Source: Thermoplasmata archaeon
Lineage (GTDB): Archaea > Thermoplasmatota > E2 > DHVEG-1 > B8-G13
Direction of reading: 5' to 3'
DNA length: 12,613 nucleotides
NCBI GenBank assembly: GCA_021162485.1
Contig: JAGGYP010000062.1
Location: 1 to 12,613 of the forward strand
Shown here: positions 1 to 7,494 of the stretch, one piece after another
How positions within the stretch are numbered: position 1 is the first letter of the stretch
How the letters are laid out: the number at the start of each line of letters is the position of its first letter
Notes under the pieces: generated by a model
The model's database searches: none
Told to the model about the DNA's origin: nothing
Seen by the model: only the letters and a program-made list of their open reading frames with translations
Position numbers and translations under genes: made by a program

Positions 1-22
1 CCTCTAATCTATTCACAAAAAT

Positions 23-805
23 ATGATCATAATAAAGCTTGGTGGAAGCGCTATAACAGACAAGGGAGAAAGCTATAGTTTTAATAAAGAAATAGTCGCA
101 AGACTAGCAGGTGAAATAAAAAGGGCAAATAAAAAATATATTATTATACATGGGGCTGGATCTTTTGGGCATGTAACTGCGGAGCAGTTTATGTTGAACG
201 AGGGTTTGAAAGATGAGAATCAAATTATTGGTTTTTCGTTGACCCATGTAACAGTTAGATTGCTTAATTTGGAAATAATTGATATTTTTCTAAAAAATGG
301 TGTTAGAGTTTTTTCAATACCACCGTCTTCTGTTATGAGGTTAAATGATCATCAACCTCTTTCTTTTAATTATGAAATATTTGAGGAGGCATTAGATAAG
401 GGTTTCACTCCGATAACGTTTGGTGATGTTGTTTTTGATGAGAAGATAGGTTTTTCTATTTGCTCTGGAGATTTACTTGCTGAGATTTTAGCTGCTCATT
501 TTAAACCAGAAAAGGTTATATTTGTTATAGATGAGGATGGTCTCTATACATCTAATCCAAAGATTGACAAAAACGCGAGATTCATAAAATCACTAAAATA
601 TAGTGAGATAGGAGAAATAGGGTTAGAAAGAGATGAACATCCAGATGTTACAGGGGGTATGCAGGGAAAGGTTAATGTTATTAAAAAGATTTGCCAAAAG
701 GGCATAGACTGTGTATTGGTCAATGGGAGGCATGAGAATAGGTTGTATAATGTGATTTTAGGTGAACCCACTAAGGCTACTATGGTTTATGGTGAGAAAA
801 AATGA
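23..805 (+). CDS. Isopentenyl phosphate kinase (IPK)
   Basis: Cytosolic kinase of the amino acid kinase fold. It converts isopentenyl phosphate plus ATP to isopentenyl diphosphate, the last step of archaeal mevalonate routes. Seen: an N-terminal KLGGS loop (residues 5-9) followed by ITDK, then HGAGSFGH at 43-50. The family's catalytic histidine falls at His50, the number I recall for the Thermoplasma acidophilum enzyme. Further matches are a GDVVFD segment near 134-139, the nucleotide-site stretch around 170-179 (DEDGLYTSNP) and GGMQGK at 211-216. At 260 residues it has the usual family length. The ATG at 23 is the first possible start because an in-frame TAA lies at 5-7; no clear Shine-Dalgarno precedes it. 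Its stop overlaps the next start as ATGA, indicating translational coupling with fni. A mevalonate kinase gene could lie just upstream, outside the window. Confidence 0.95.
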   Translation: MIIIKLGGSAITDKGESYSFNKEIVARLAGEIKRANKKYIIIHGAGSFGHVTAEQFMLNEGLKDENQIIGFSLTHVTVRLLNLEIIDIFLKNGVRVFSIPPSSVMRLNDHQPLSFNYEIFEEALDKGFTPITFGDVVFDEKIGFSICSGDLLAEILAAHFKPEKVIFVIDEDGLYTSNPKIDKNARFIKSLKYSEIGEIGLERDEHPDVTGGMQGKVNVIKKICQKGIDCVLVNGRHENRLYNVILGEPTKATMVYGEKK

Positions 806-1842
806 ATAAGATTGAGATTAGAAAAAATGAGCATGTTAAAATTGCTCTGGAAGAAAATGTTGTAGCAGGTCAAAATTATTGGGATTATATAAAACTTGTT
901 CATAATGCATTACCAGAGATAAACAAGGAGGATGTTGATTACTCCACTGTTTTCCTAGGTAAAAAATTAGGGGCACCTATAATAATAGCGGGTATGACCG
1001 GTGGTTATAACGAGGCGAGGAAGATAAATGAAAACTTGGCAAGTGCAGCAGAAAAGTTCCAACTTGGGATGGGTGTCGGCTCTCAGAGATCAGCCTTGGA
1101 AAAAAAGAGCCTGGAGAAAACATATTCTGTGATAAAAAAATATGATATCCCATTTAGAATAGCGAATATTGGTGCATCTCAGCTGGTTGAATGGGGATAT
1201 GAAAAATCTTTGGAAAATGCAAATAGGATCATAGAGATGATTGATGCAGATGCTATTGCAATCTGCCTGAATTTTTTACAAGAAGCAATTCAGCTTGAAG
1301 GTGAGGCACATTCTAGGGGATGCTATGAAATTATAAAAAAATTAGCGGATGATCTGGACAAACCAGTTATTGTTAAGGAAACTGGTGCAGGTATATCTGG
1401 AGAGGTTGCAAGAAGATTAGCAAAGACAAACATTGCATGTATAGATGTTGGTGGCCTTGGTGGTACATCATTCGCAGCGATAGAGCATTATAGAGCTAAA
1501 AAGAGGGGTGATGAGCTGCATGCTAGAGGTGGAAAAACATTTTGGGATTGGGGTATACCAACCCCTATATCCATAACTGAAACTGGAATTGCAACAAAGT
1601 GGAGGATACCAATTATAGCTACAGGTGGTATAAGAAATGGTTTAGATGTTGCAAAGGCAATAGCAATAGGAGCAGACGTTGCAGGGATAGCTAGAGTGTT
1701 GTTAAAACCTGCTGTGAAAAGCAAAAAAGCAGTTGAAGAAGAATTAGAGGCTATAATAAAGGAGTTAAGAGCCGCTATGTTTTTGGTTGGTGCAGAGAAT
1801 ATTGAAAAACTTATGGAAGCTGAGATTGAATTATGGATTTAA
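802..1842 (+). CDS. fni: Type 2 isopentenyl-diphosphate delta-isomerase (FMN-dependent)
   Basis: Flavin-dependent TIM-barrel enzyme interconverting IPP and DMAPP, which supplies the allylic primer for prenyl chain growth. Seen: the N-terminal RKNEH signature (7-11), GMTGGYNEA (64-72), GVGSQR (91-96), the active-site strand ending LNFLQE (156-161), VKETG (191-195) with the conserved lysine at 192, and the FMN phosphate-binding TGGIRNG and GIARVLLKP segments near the C-terminus. Gln160 and Glu161 correspond to the proposed catalytic Gln and Mg-binding Glu of the Sulfolobus enzyme. Odd: the family's usual HLN reads CLN here (Cys155), and the following QPEGD-like motif reads QLEGE. The 346-residue length is normal. 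A GGTGA ribosome-binding site at 791-795 lies six bases before the ATG. The start overlaps the IPK stop by four bases, and the 3' end overlaps idsA by ten. Confidence 0.95.
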   Translation: MNKIEIRKNEHVKIALEENVVAGQNYWDYIKLVHNALPEINKEDVDYSTVFLGKKLGAPIIIAGMTGGYNEARKINENLASAAEKFQLGMGVGSQRSALEKKSLEKTYSVIKKYDIPFRIANIGASQLVEWGYEKSLENANRIIEMIDADAIAICLNFLQEAIQLEGEAHSRGCYEIIKKLADDLDKPVIVKETGAGISGEVARRLAKTNIACIDVGGLGGTSFAAIEHYRAKKRGDELHARGGKTFWDWGIPTPISITETGIATKWRIPIIATGGIRNGLDVAKAIAIGADVAGIARVLLKPAVKSKKAVEEELEAIIKELRAAMFLVGAENIEKLMEAEIELWI

Positions 1843-2810
1843 AAAGTGAGTTAGAAAAAAGGAGAAAAATTTTTGAAAAAGAGCTGCAAAAATATCTCCA
1901 AGAGCAGGAACCAAAAGTGCTCTATGATGCAGTGAAACATCTACCGTTATCAGGTGGAAAAAGGTTGAGACCTATACTTTCAATTATTTCCTGTGAGGCA
2001 GTAGGTGGCAAAATAGAGGATGTTATGCCTTTTGCAGTCTCTCTGGAGTTAATACATAATTTTACTTTGGTTCACGATGATATAATGGATAAATCAACAT
2101 TGAGAAGAAATATAGAGACGGTTCATATTAAATTTGGGGAGCCTACAGCTATTATAGCAGGTGACACTCTATTTGCTAAGGCTTTTGAGGTTTTGCATAA
2201 TATAAAGACAAAAGAGGCAATAGAAATTGCATTCAAACTTAGCAAGTGTGTAAAAGAAATATGTGAAGGGCAGCAGATGGATATGGAATTTGAAAAAAGA
2301 AAAATCGTAAGTGAAGAAGAGTATCTTAAAATGATAGGTAAAAAAACAGCATCCTTGTTCAAGTTTTCAACAGAGGGAGGAGCAGTTGTAGGAGGAGGAA
2401 GCGATGGTGAGATAAAAGCTTTATCTTCATATGGATGGAATCTTGGATTGGCATTTCAAATAAGAGATGATTATCTGGATATACATGGTGAGGAGAATAT
2501 CCTTGGTAAAGACGTTGGTAATGATATAAGAAATGGTAAAAAAACGATATTAGTTGTTCATGCAATCAAGGTTGCTAAGGGTGATGATAAGAAAAAACTT
2601 CTAAGTATATTGGGTAAAAGGGATGCTACAGATAAGGAAATAAAAGAGGTTTTTGAAATTTTACTCAGAACAGGATCTATTAGTTATGCTGAAAATTTAG
2701 CTAAGGGCTATTATAAAGAGGCATGTAAAAGTCTGGAAATGTTGAGAGATTCTCCTCAAAAAGAATTGTTAAAAGAAATCGCTAGATATTCAATTGAAAG
2801 GAAAAAATAA
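1833..2810 (+). CDS. idsA: Geranylgeranyl diphosphate synthase (trans-prenyltransferase)
   Basis: All-alpha trans-prenyltransferase that adds IPP units to DMAPP, giving C15/C20 diphosphates for archaeal ether lipids. Seen: GGKRLRP (41-47), the first aspartate-rich motif DDIMD (82-86), GDTLF (110-114), GQQMD (146-150) and the second aspartate-rich motif DDYLD (212-216) followed by GKDVGNDIRNGKKT. The residue five positions before the first motif is Phe77. In archaeal GGPP synthases a Phe at this position limits the chain to C20, so GGPP is the expected product (inference). The 325-residue length is typical. The ATG lies inside the last codons of fni (ten-base overlap) with no strong Shine-Dalgarno, consistent with re-initiation. 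A single base separates its stop from the gltX ATG. A mixed FPP/GGPP product cannot be excluded. Confidence 0.94.
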   Translation: MDLKSELEKRRKIFEKELQKYLQEQEPKVLYDAVKHLPLSGGKRLRPILSIISCEAVGGKIEDVMPFAVSLELIHNFTLVHDDIMDKSTLRRNIETVHIKFGEPTAIIAGDTLFAKAFEVLHNIKTKEAIEIAFKLSKCVKEICEGQQMDMEFEKRKIVSEEEYLKMIGKKTASLFKFSTEGGAVVGGGSDGEIKALSSYGWNLGLAFQIRDDYLDIHGEENILGKDVGNDIRNGKKTILVVHAIKVAKGDDKKKLLSILGKRDATDKEIKEVFEILLRTGSISYAENLAKGYYKEACKSLEMLRDSPQKELLKEIARYSIERKK

Positions 2811-2811
2811 C

Positions 2812-4524
2812 ATGAAGAATCTTAAGCTCATAGTTAGAAAATATGCTTTGCAAAATGCAGTTCAGTTTGAGGGCAGGGCAGATAAAAAAGCGGTAATGGG
2901 GAAAATAGTTGCAGAGCTTAAAAAAGAAGGCGTTTCCCCTCGAGAGATATTATCTCTTGTAGATGATATAGTAAAAGAGGTGAATAAGCTTCCATATGAG
3001 GATCAACTTAAAGAGCTTGAAAAACTAGCACCTGAGCTTATTAAAAAGGAGAAAAAAGAAAAGAAAGTAGCTTTGCCAGAGCTGCCAGATGCTGAGAGAG
3101 GAAAAGTAGTGACTCGTTTTCCACCAGAGCCAAATGGGTATTTGCACATTGGTCATGCTAAGGCTGCAATTATTGATCACGAGTATGCAAGGATGTATGA
3201 TGGAAAGTTTATACTGAGATTTGATGATACAAATCCAGAAAATGAGGATATAATATTCTATGATGCACAGAGAGAGGACCTCAGGTGGCTTGGAATAGAA
3301 TGGGATCATGAGTACAATACCTCAGACAATCTAGGAAGACATTACCAGTTTGCCCTGCAGCTGATAAACCAGGGTAATGCCTATGTCTGCACTTGTCACC
3401 CTGAGGAAATAAGAAAAAACAGGTTCAGAGGAATAGAATGCAAATGTAGAAAAAGAGATGTTGATGAGAACAAAGAACTCTGGGAAAGAATGCAATCAGA
3501 TCTTCCACAGGGAAAGGCAATTTTGAGGCTCAAAGGTAATATGAAAAGCGAGAATACCGCTATGAGAGATCCAACACTGTTTAGAATAGTGGAGGCAGAG
3601 CATCCTATACATGGTGATAATTATAGAGTATGGCCAACATATGATTTTGCTGGGGCGGTAGAGGATAGCATAGGTGGTGTTACCCACCCGTTTAGAACAA
3701 AGGAATATGAACTGAGAGACGAGGTATACTTTTACATTTTAGATAAACTGGGATTAAGAAAACCTTATCTTATGGAGTTTTCGAGACTTGACATAGAAGG
3801 AATGCCAGTGTCAAAAAGACTAATAAAACCCCTTATAGAGGAAGGAAAAGTAGAAGGATATGATGACATAAGGTTACCAACTCTAAGGGCTTTAAAACGA
3901 AGAGGGATACAACCAGAGGCAATAAAACAATTTGTATTATCGCAGGGTATTTCCAAGGTTGAATCAAAGATAACCTTTGATCAGATAGAAGCGATAAATC
4001 GTAAGATAATAGACCCAGTTGCTAAAAGATATTTTTTTGTAAGTAATCCTGTAAAAGTAATTGTTGAAAATGCTCCAGAAATTGAAAAAGATTTGAAACT
4101 CCATCCAACAGAAGATATTGGCTACAGGAGAATCAAGACAAAAAACATTTTTTACATATCTAAAGATGATGCTAATAAGTACAAGGTAAAGGATAAAGTA
4201 AGATTAAAAGATCTTTACAATATTGAGATAACAAGAGTAAACAACGTGATTCATTCAAAGTTTATAGGGAAAGAGCTCATACCAGGTGTTGACAAAATAC
4301 AATGGGTAACAGATGAACATGTAGAAACACTTATTTTAAAACCAAATCCACTTTTCAAGAACGGTAAATATAATGAGAAAAGCCTTGAAAGAATAAGAGG
4401 CTACGCTGAAACTGCGGTAAAAAGTGTAAATATTGGGGGGATATTACAGTTTGAGAGATTCGGCTTTGTCAAGATAGAAAAGAAGGAGAAAGAAAAGATA
4501 ATAGGAGTTTTTATTCACAAATAA
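2812..4524 (+). CDS. gltX: Archaeal glutamyl-tRNA synthetase
   Basis: Class I aminoacyl-tRNA synthetase charging tRNA-Glu. Archaeal enzymes are GlnRS-like and usually also charge tRNA-Gln for later amidation by GatDE (family knowledge). Seen: an N-terminal helical extension of about 95 residues including a Lys/Glu-rich linker (78-86); the catalytic start RFPPEPNGYLHIGH with HIGH at 112-115; RFDDTNP (136-142); four zinc-type cysteines at 193, 195, 210 and 212; the KMSKS-equivalent loop MPVSKR (331-336); and a C-terminal beta-barrel anticodon region. It is 570 residues long. An in-frame TTG at 2794 would add six residues inside idsA. I prefer the ATG at 2812, which follows an AAAGGA sequence at 2797-2802. 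It is the last gene of the isoprenoid operon; co-transcription of gltX with idsA is a known archaeal arrangement. Confidence 0.95.
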   Translation: MKNLKLIVRKYALQNAVQFEGRADKKAVMGKIVAELKKEGVSPREILSLVDDIVKEVNKLPYEDQLKELEKLAPELIKKEKKEKKVALPELPDAERGKVVTRFPPEPNGYLHIGHAKAAIIDHEYARMYDGKFILRFDDTNPENEDIIFYDAQREDLRWLGIEWDHEYNTSDNLGRHYQFALQLINQGNAYVCTCHPEEIRKNRFRGIECKCRKRDVDENKELWERMQSDLPQGKAILRLKGNMKSENTAMRDPTLFRIVEAEHPIHGDNYRVWPTYDFAGAVEDSIGGVTHPFRTKEYELRDEVYFYILDKLGLRKPYLMEFSRLDIEGMPVSKRLIKPLIEEGKVEGYDDIRLPTLRALKRRGIQPEAIKQFVLSQGISKVESKITFDQIEAINRKIIDPVAKRYFFVSNPVKVIVENAPEIEKDLKLHPTEDIGYRRIKTKNIFYISKDDANKYKVKDKVRLKDLYNIEITRVNNVIHSKFIGKELIPGVDKIQWVTDEHVETLILKPNPLFKNGKYNEKSLERIRGYAETAVKSVNIGGILQFERFGFVKIEKKEKEKIIGVFIHK

Positions 4525-4548
4525 AAAATCAGGCATACTATCAAGATG

Positions 4549-4564
4549 TTTTTGAAAAATTTTT
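4549..4564 (+). terminator. Possible oligo-T terminator after gltX
   Basis: Two T5 runs, at 4549-4553 and 4560-4564, lie 25-40 bases after the gltX stop. Archaeal RNA polymerase often terminates at oligo-T tracts without a hairpin. The second run overlaps the candidate TATA box of the next gene, so the assignment is weak, and read-through into region 2 is possible. Confidence 0.25.
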
Positions 4565-4568
4565 AATA
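4554..4568 (+). promoter_or_regulatory. Candidate archaeal promoter for the SCP2 operon
   Basis: The only sizeable gap on the + strand (4525-4605, 81 bases) contains an A-rich BRE-like GAAAAA followed by a TATA-like TTTTTAATA at about 4560-4568. A start of transcription about 26 bases downstream, near 4590, would give a 5' leader of roughly 16 bases that retains the purine-rich ribosome-binding site at 4592-4600. Spacing and composition fit an archaeal promoter, but the box is not a strong consensus. Nothing else was recognised in this gap. Confidence 0.5.
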
Positions 4569-4591
4569 ACATACATCAGATTATGAGTATC

Positions 4592-4600
4592 AAAGGGGGA
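4592..4600 (+). promoter_or_regulatory. Ribosome-binding site of the SCP2 gene
   Basis: The purine run AAAGGGGGA ends five bases before the ATG at 4606. It is the clearest purine-rich ribosome-binding site among the + strand starts and supports an independently started transcript here. Confidence 0.55.
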
Positions 4601-4605
4601 AATTT

Positions 4606-4941
4606 ATGGCATCTAAGAAAGATATTGAAAATGCTTTGAATCTCATAAAAGAAAAATTCAACGACCCAAAACTGAAGCAGAGGTTTTCCGGTTTTTCGAA
4701 AAACATGCAATTTACATTCCCAGATCTCAACACTTCTTATGTGATAAAGGTTGAAAATGGAGAGGCAAAATCTATCGAAGAAGAAACCCTGGATGAGCCT
4801 GATATACATGTTACTGTTGAAAGCAATGTGTTGATAGATATTTTAAACAAAAAGACAAACCCAATGAAGGCATATACAACAGGAAAATTAAAAGCCAAGG
4901 GAAAGCTTACAGATTTGTTAAAATTACAAAAATTGATGTAA
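4606..4941 (+). CDS. SCP2-family sterol/lipid-carrier domain protein
   Basis: Small soluble protein made of a single SCP2 domain. The fold forms a hydrophobic tunnel that holds fatty acyl or isoprenoid-type lipids; in Archaea the ligand is unknown. Seen: 111 residues, with an N-terminal helix (4-20), a central beta-sheet (32-60) and the family's characteristic C-terminal half. That half has DEPDIHVTVES (63-73), then NPMKAYTTGKLKAKGK (85-100), where a GKLKxKG turn precedes the closing amphipathic helix TDLLKLQKLM. There is no signal peptide or membrane helix, so it is probably cytosolic. It begins region 2 with its own promoter candidate and lies 13 bases before the dehydrogenase gene, suggesting co-transcription. 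A lipid carrier heading a sugar-type cassette, next to a prenyl-lipid operon, is unusual. Its role is not deducible from sequence alone. Confidence 0.85.
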   Translation: MASKKDIENALNLIKEKFNDPKLKQRFSGFSKNMQFTFPDLNTSYVIKVENGEAKSIEEETLDEPDIHVTVESNVLIDILNKKTNPMKAYTTGKLKAKGKLTDLLKLQKLM

Positions 4942-4954
4942 AAGTTGATGTTAA

Positions 4955-5962
4955 ATGAAAGCATTGATAACAGCACCATTCCATGAATCTGGGTTAGAAA
5001 TACTTCAGAAATATATGGATATAAAATATGAGAATTGGAGAGAGACTAACGTACTCTATGAGAACCCTGAAGATTATATTGAAAAGATAAGAAAAGAGGA
5101 AGCAGATGTTTTGATAACAGAGGGAGATGAGATAGATAAAGAGGTTATTAACTCATGTGATATTAAGATTATAGGGGTGTGTAGGGGGGACCCTGTAAAC
5201 GTTGATCTGAAGGCAGCAATAGATAAAAGGGTACCAGTTTTTTATACCCCTCATCGGAATGCTGATGCAGTTGCTGATTTAACTGTAGCTTTGATACTTT
5301 CCCAGTTAAGACATTTAACTGAGATAGATAGAACTTTAAAGTTAGGTGATTTTTTCGTGGACACGGCAGAGGCTTTAACGCAAATGTTTGAACGTTTCAA
5401 AGGAAGTGAACTGGGTGGCAGAACAGTGGGTATAATTGGATTTGGCGCCATAGGATATAGAGTTGCTAAGAGATTGAAGAATGGTTTTGGATCAAAAATT
5501 TTAGTTTACGATCCATATGTTGATAAAAAACTTGTAGAAGAGGTAGATGGAAAAATAGTTGATCTGCATACCTTGCTCAGGGAGTCTGATATTGTAACTA
5601 TCCATGCAAAAGTAACAGAGGAAACCATAGATATGATTGGTAAAGAAGAGATAGAAATGATGAAACCAACAGCTTATTTTTTCAACACGGCAAGAGCTGC
5701 AATTGTGGATGAAGACGCACTTTTTGATGCATTGAAAAACAAGAGAATAGCAGGTGCAGGCCTTGATGTTTTCGGGGTTGAACCTGTTGATTCTGATAAC
5801 AGATTCTTGGAACTGGATAATGTTACTGTAACCCCGCATATTGGGGGGATGACTATTGAAACAGAGATCAGGCATTCAATGATGATAGCAGAAGATATAG
5901 AGAGATACCTTAGGGGAGAGAAACCTAGGTTTATTAAAAACCCTGAGGTTTTGAAGAAGTGA
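4955..5962 (+). CDS. D-isomer-specific 2-hydroxyacid dehydrogenase (SerA/PdxB-like)
   Basis: NAD-dependent oxidoreductase interconverting a D-2-hydroxyacid and its 2-oxoacid. Seen: a two-lobed formate/glycerate dehydrogenase layout of 335 residues; Rossmann motif GFGAIG (162-167), with Asp186 after the second strand favouring NAD over NADP; and the catalytic triad Arg247 (in FNTARAA), Glu276 (in GVEP) and His295 (in TPHIGGMT). The substrate-loop segment is unusual: GVCRGDPVNVDL (74-85), where phosphoglycerate dehydrogenases usually have a GVGVDNVD-like stretch. There is no C-terminal ACT/ASB regulatory domain, so serine-biosynthetic SerA is unlikely. The stop overlaps the kinase start as GTGA, so the two proteins are probably made together. 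The likely substrate is a small hydroxyacid or phosphohydroxyacid from the same pathway (inference); glyoxylate/glycolate or a tetronate phosphate are candidates. Confidence 0.9.
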   Translation: MKALITAPFHESGLEILQKYMDIKYENWRETNVLYENPEDYIEKIRKEEADVLITEGDEIDKEVINSCDIKIIGVCRGDPVNVDLKAAIDKRVPVFYTPHRNADAVADLTVALILSQLRHLTEIDRTLKLGDFFVDTAEALTQMFERFKGSELGGRTVGIIGFGAIGYRVAKRLKNGFGSKILVYDPYVDKKLVEEVDGKIVDLHTLLRESDIVTIHAKVTEETIDMIGKEEIEMMKPTAYFFNTARAAIVDEDALFDALKNKRIAGAGLDVFGVEPVDSDNRFLELDNVTVTPHIGGMTIETEIRHSMMIAEDIERYLRGEKPRFIKNPEVLKK

Positions 5963-7482
5963 AAAATAAAATGGCTAAGTATCTACTATCTATAGATGCT
6001 GGGCATGGAGGATGTAAATGTGTACTTTTTGATGTAGAGAGTGGAAAATATTTCACCTCTTTTGAGAAATGGGGTTATATAACCCCAGGTGATGATTTTC
6101 TCTTAAAAGAGTTTGATCCCAATCTTTTTTTTGAGAAGATTTGCAGGGGTGTAAAAAAACTCCTAAAAAATGTTAAGGCGAATCCAAAAGATGTTTTAGC
6201 GATAAGTAGCTCTAGCATGAGGCATTCTTTTGTTTTTTTAGACAGTAATGGTAGAGAAATATATGCTGGTCCCAATACAGATGCAAGAGGAGCACTGTAT
6301 CAGGATATAATAGAGGAGAAAATTGGAGATAGGATATACAGTATAACTGGACAATGGCCTCCTTTAATATTTGTACCAGCCAGGTTGTTATGGTTTAGGG
6401 AGGAGGAGCCGGAGAAGTTTGAGAGGATAAGATATGCATTGGCAACAAATGATTGGATAATATACAGGCTTTGTAAAACATTTGCTACAGAACCATCTAT
6501 TGCATCTGCCACTCTGCTCTTAGATATTAAAAAAAGAGCTTGGAATCAAGAACTATTGGATCTTCTCGAGCTTTCCCATATAACTCTTCCAGATCTCCAC
6601 AAAACAGGTGATATAGTTGGTGAGCTATCAGAGGATGCAGCTAAAAAGATGAATCTTAAAAAAGGCATACCTGTGGTTATGGGTGGAGCTGATTCACAAA
6701 TTGCTATGCTTGCATGCTCAGCTCTGAATAATGGGGATACAGCTGTTATCGCGGGAACATCTGCTCCTGTGATGATGAGCATGTCCAAACCAGTTGTAGA
6801 TGAAAAAATGAGAACATGGACAAGCTGTCATGTGGTTAAAGATAGATGGGTTTTAGAGGCAAATGCCCAAATCACTGGTTTAAACTATGAGTGGTTAAAA
6901 AGCATTCTTAAAGAGATAGTAGGTGGTGATGATAAAACCATTTACAAAATCATGGAGGAGATGGCATCATCTGTCAAGGCAGCGCCAAATGATGTTTATG
7001 CTTTTCTAGGGCCGGAGATAATGGATGTCAGCAATATGTCCATAGTAAGACCTGGAATGTTTTTATTCCAGCAACCTTCTCATCCTATGAATCCTGAGCC
7101 ACCCTCGTTTAAGCATTTTGTAAGATCAACTTTGGAAAACATTTCTTTTGCTATAAGGGCAAATGTTGAACTGCTTGAGGAGATAACAAAGAACAGCGTG
7201 GATAACATTTATGTTACAGGTGGCTTGACAAGAAACAGTGTTTGGCTTAGGACACTTGCTGAGATAACAGGTAGAAAAATTTTAGTGTCAAAGGTTGAGG
7301 AGGGAACAGCCTTTGGATGTGCAATAGGTGCCGCGGTTGGAATTGGTTTGTATGAAAATATTGAAGAAGCCTTGAAAAACATGTTTGAACTTCGAGAGGA
7401 AATACTGCCAGTAGACAAAAAGCTGTATGAAAGTGGTTATGAAAGATGGAAGGAGTTATATTATAAGATAGCAGATTTGTAG
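5959..7482 (+). CDS. FGGY-family carbohydrate kinase, LsrK-like
   Basis: Cytosolic ATP-dependent sugar kinase of the actin/Hsp70 fold. Seen (numbered from GTG): phosphate-1 loop DAGHGGCK (13-20), SMRHSFVFLD (86-95), NTDARG (106-111), a TGQ-containing sugar-site stretch (130-132), the catalytic aspartate in GGADSQ (Asp245), phosphate-2 GTSAP (266-270), adenosine-site GGLTRNSVWLR (421-431) and GTAFGCAIGAA (449-459). The SMR motif, the xxDAR motif and the GGxDxQ spacing recall autoinducer-2 kinase LsrK more than xylulokinase, which carries a GQMHG-type motif. This is a judgement from memory, not an alignment. Odd: His16 replaces the Thr/Ser normal in the phosphate-1 loop. The GTG at 5959 overlaps the dehydrogenase stop and follows GAGGT at 5945-5949; ATG 5971 (residue 5) is an alternative. 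The stop abuts the aldolase gene. The substrate is unknown, probably a ketose-like compound. Confidence 0.9.
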   Translation: MKNKMAKYLLSIDAGHGGCKCVLFDVESGKYFTSFEKWGYITPGDDFLLKEFDPNLFFEKICRGVKKLLKNVKANPKDVLAISSSSMRHSFVFLDSNGREIYAGPNTDARGALYQDIIEEKIGDRIYSITGQWPPLIFVPARLLWFREEEPEKFERIRYALATNDWIIYRLCKTFATEPSIASATLLLDIKKRAWNQELLDLLELSHITLPDLHKTGDIVGELSEDAAKKMNLKKGIPVVMGGADSQIAMLACSALNNGDTAVIAGTSAPVMMSMSKPVVDEKMRTWTSCHVVKDRWVLEANAQITGLNYEWLKSILKEIVGGDDKTIYKIMEEMASSVKAAPNDVYAFLGPEIMDVSNMSIVRPGMFLFQQPSHPMNPEPPSFKHFVRSTLENISFAIRANVELLEEITKNSVDNIYVTGGLTRNSVWLRTLAEITGRKILVSKVEEGTAFGCAIGAAVGIGLYENIEEALKNMFELREEILPVDKKLYESGYERWKELYYKIADL

Positions 7483-7486
7483 GTGA
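7481..7486 (+). promoter_or_regulatory. Shine-Dalgarno AGGTGA that decides the aldolase start
   Basis: AGGTGA begins within the TAG stop codon of the kinase gene. It lies eight bases before the ATG at 7495 but only two before the ATG at 7489, and it contains the GTG at 7483. Normal spacing therefore favours 7495. Its position inside the upstream stop codon implies translational coupling between kinase and aldolase. Confidence 0.6.
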
Positions 7487-7494
7487 GTATGGAA

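Noticed and set aside
2794..2811. TTG start for gltX inside idsA
   Set aside because: It adds six residues with no family support; the ATG at 2812 has an AAAGGA sequence at suitable distance.
5501..5875. 124-residue open frame on the - strand opposite the dehydrogenase
   Set aside because: Antisense shadow of a gene with intact catalytic motifs; its composition is Phe/Tyr/Ser-rich as expected from the reverse complement of AT-rich coding DNA.
4955..5962. Calling the dehydrogenase serA (phosphoglycerate dehydrogenase)
   Set aside because: It lacks the C-terminal regulatory domain, has an atypical substrate loop, and is coupled to sugar kinase/aldolase genes rather than serine genes.
5959..7482. 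Calling the kinase a true autoinducer-2 kinase (lsrK)
   Set aside because: Only short motif resemblance supports it; no lsr transporter, regulator, LsrF or LsrG gene is nearby, and the phosphate-1 loop differs.
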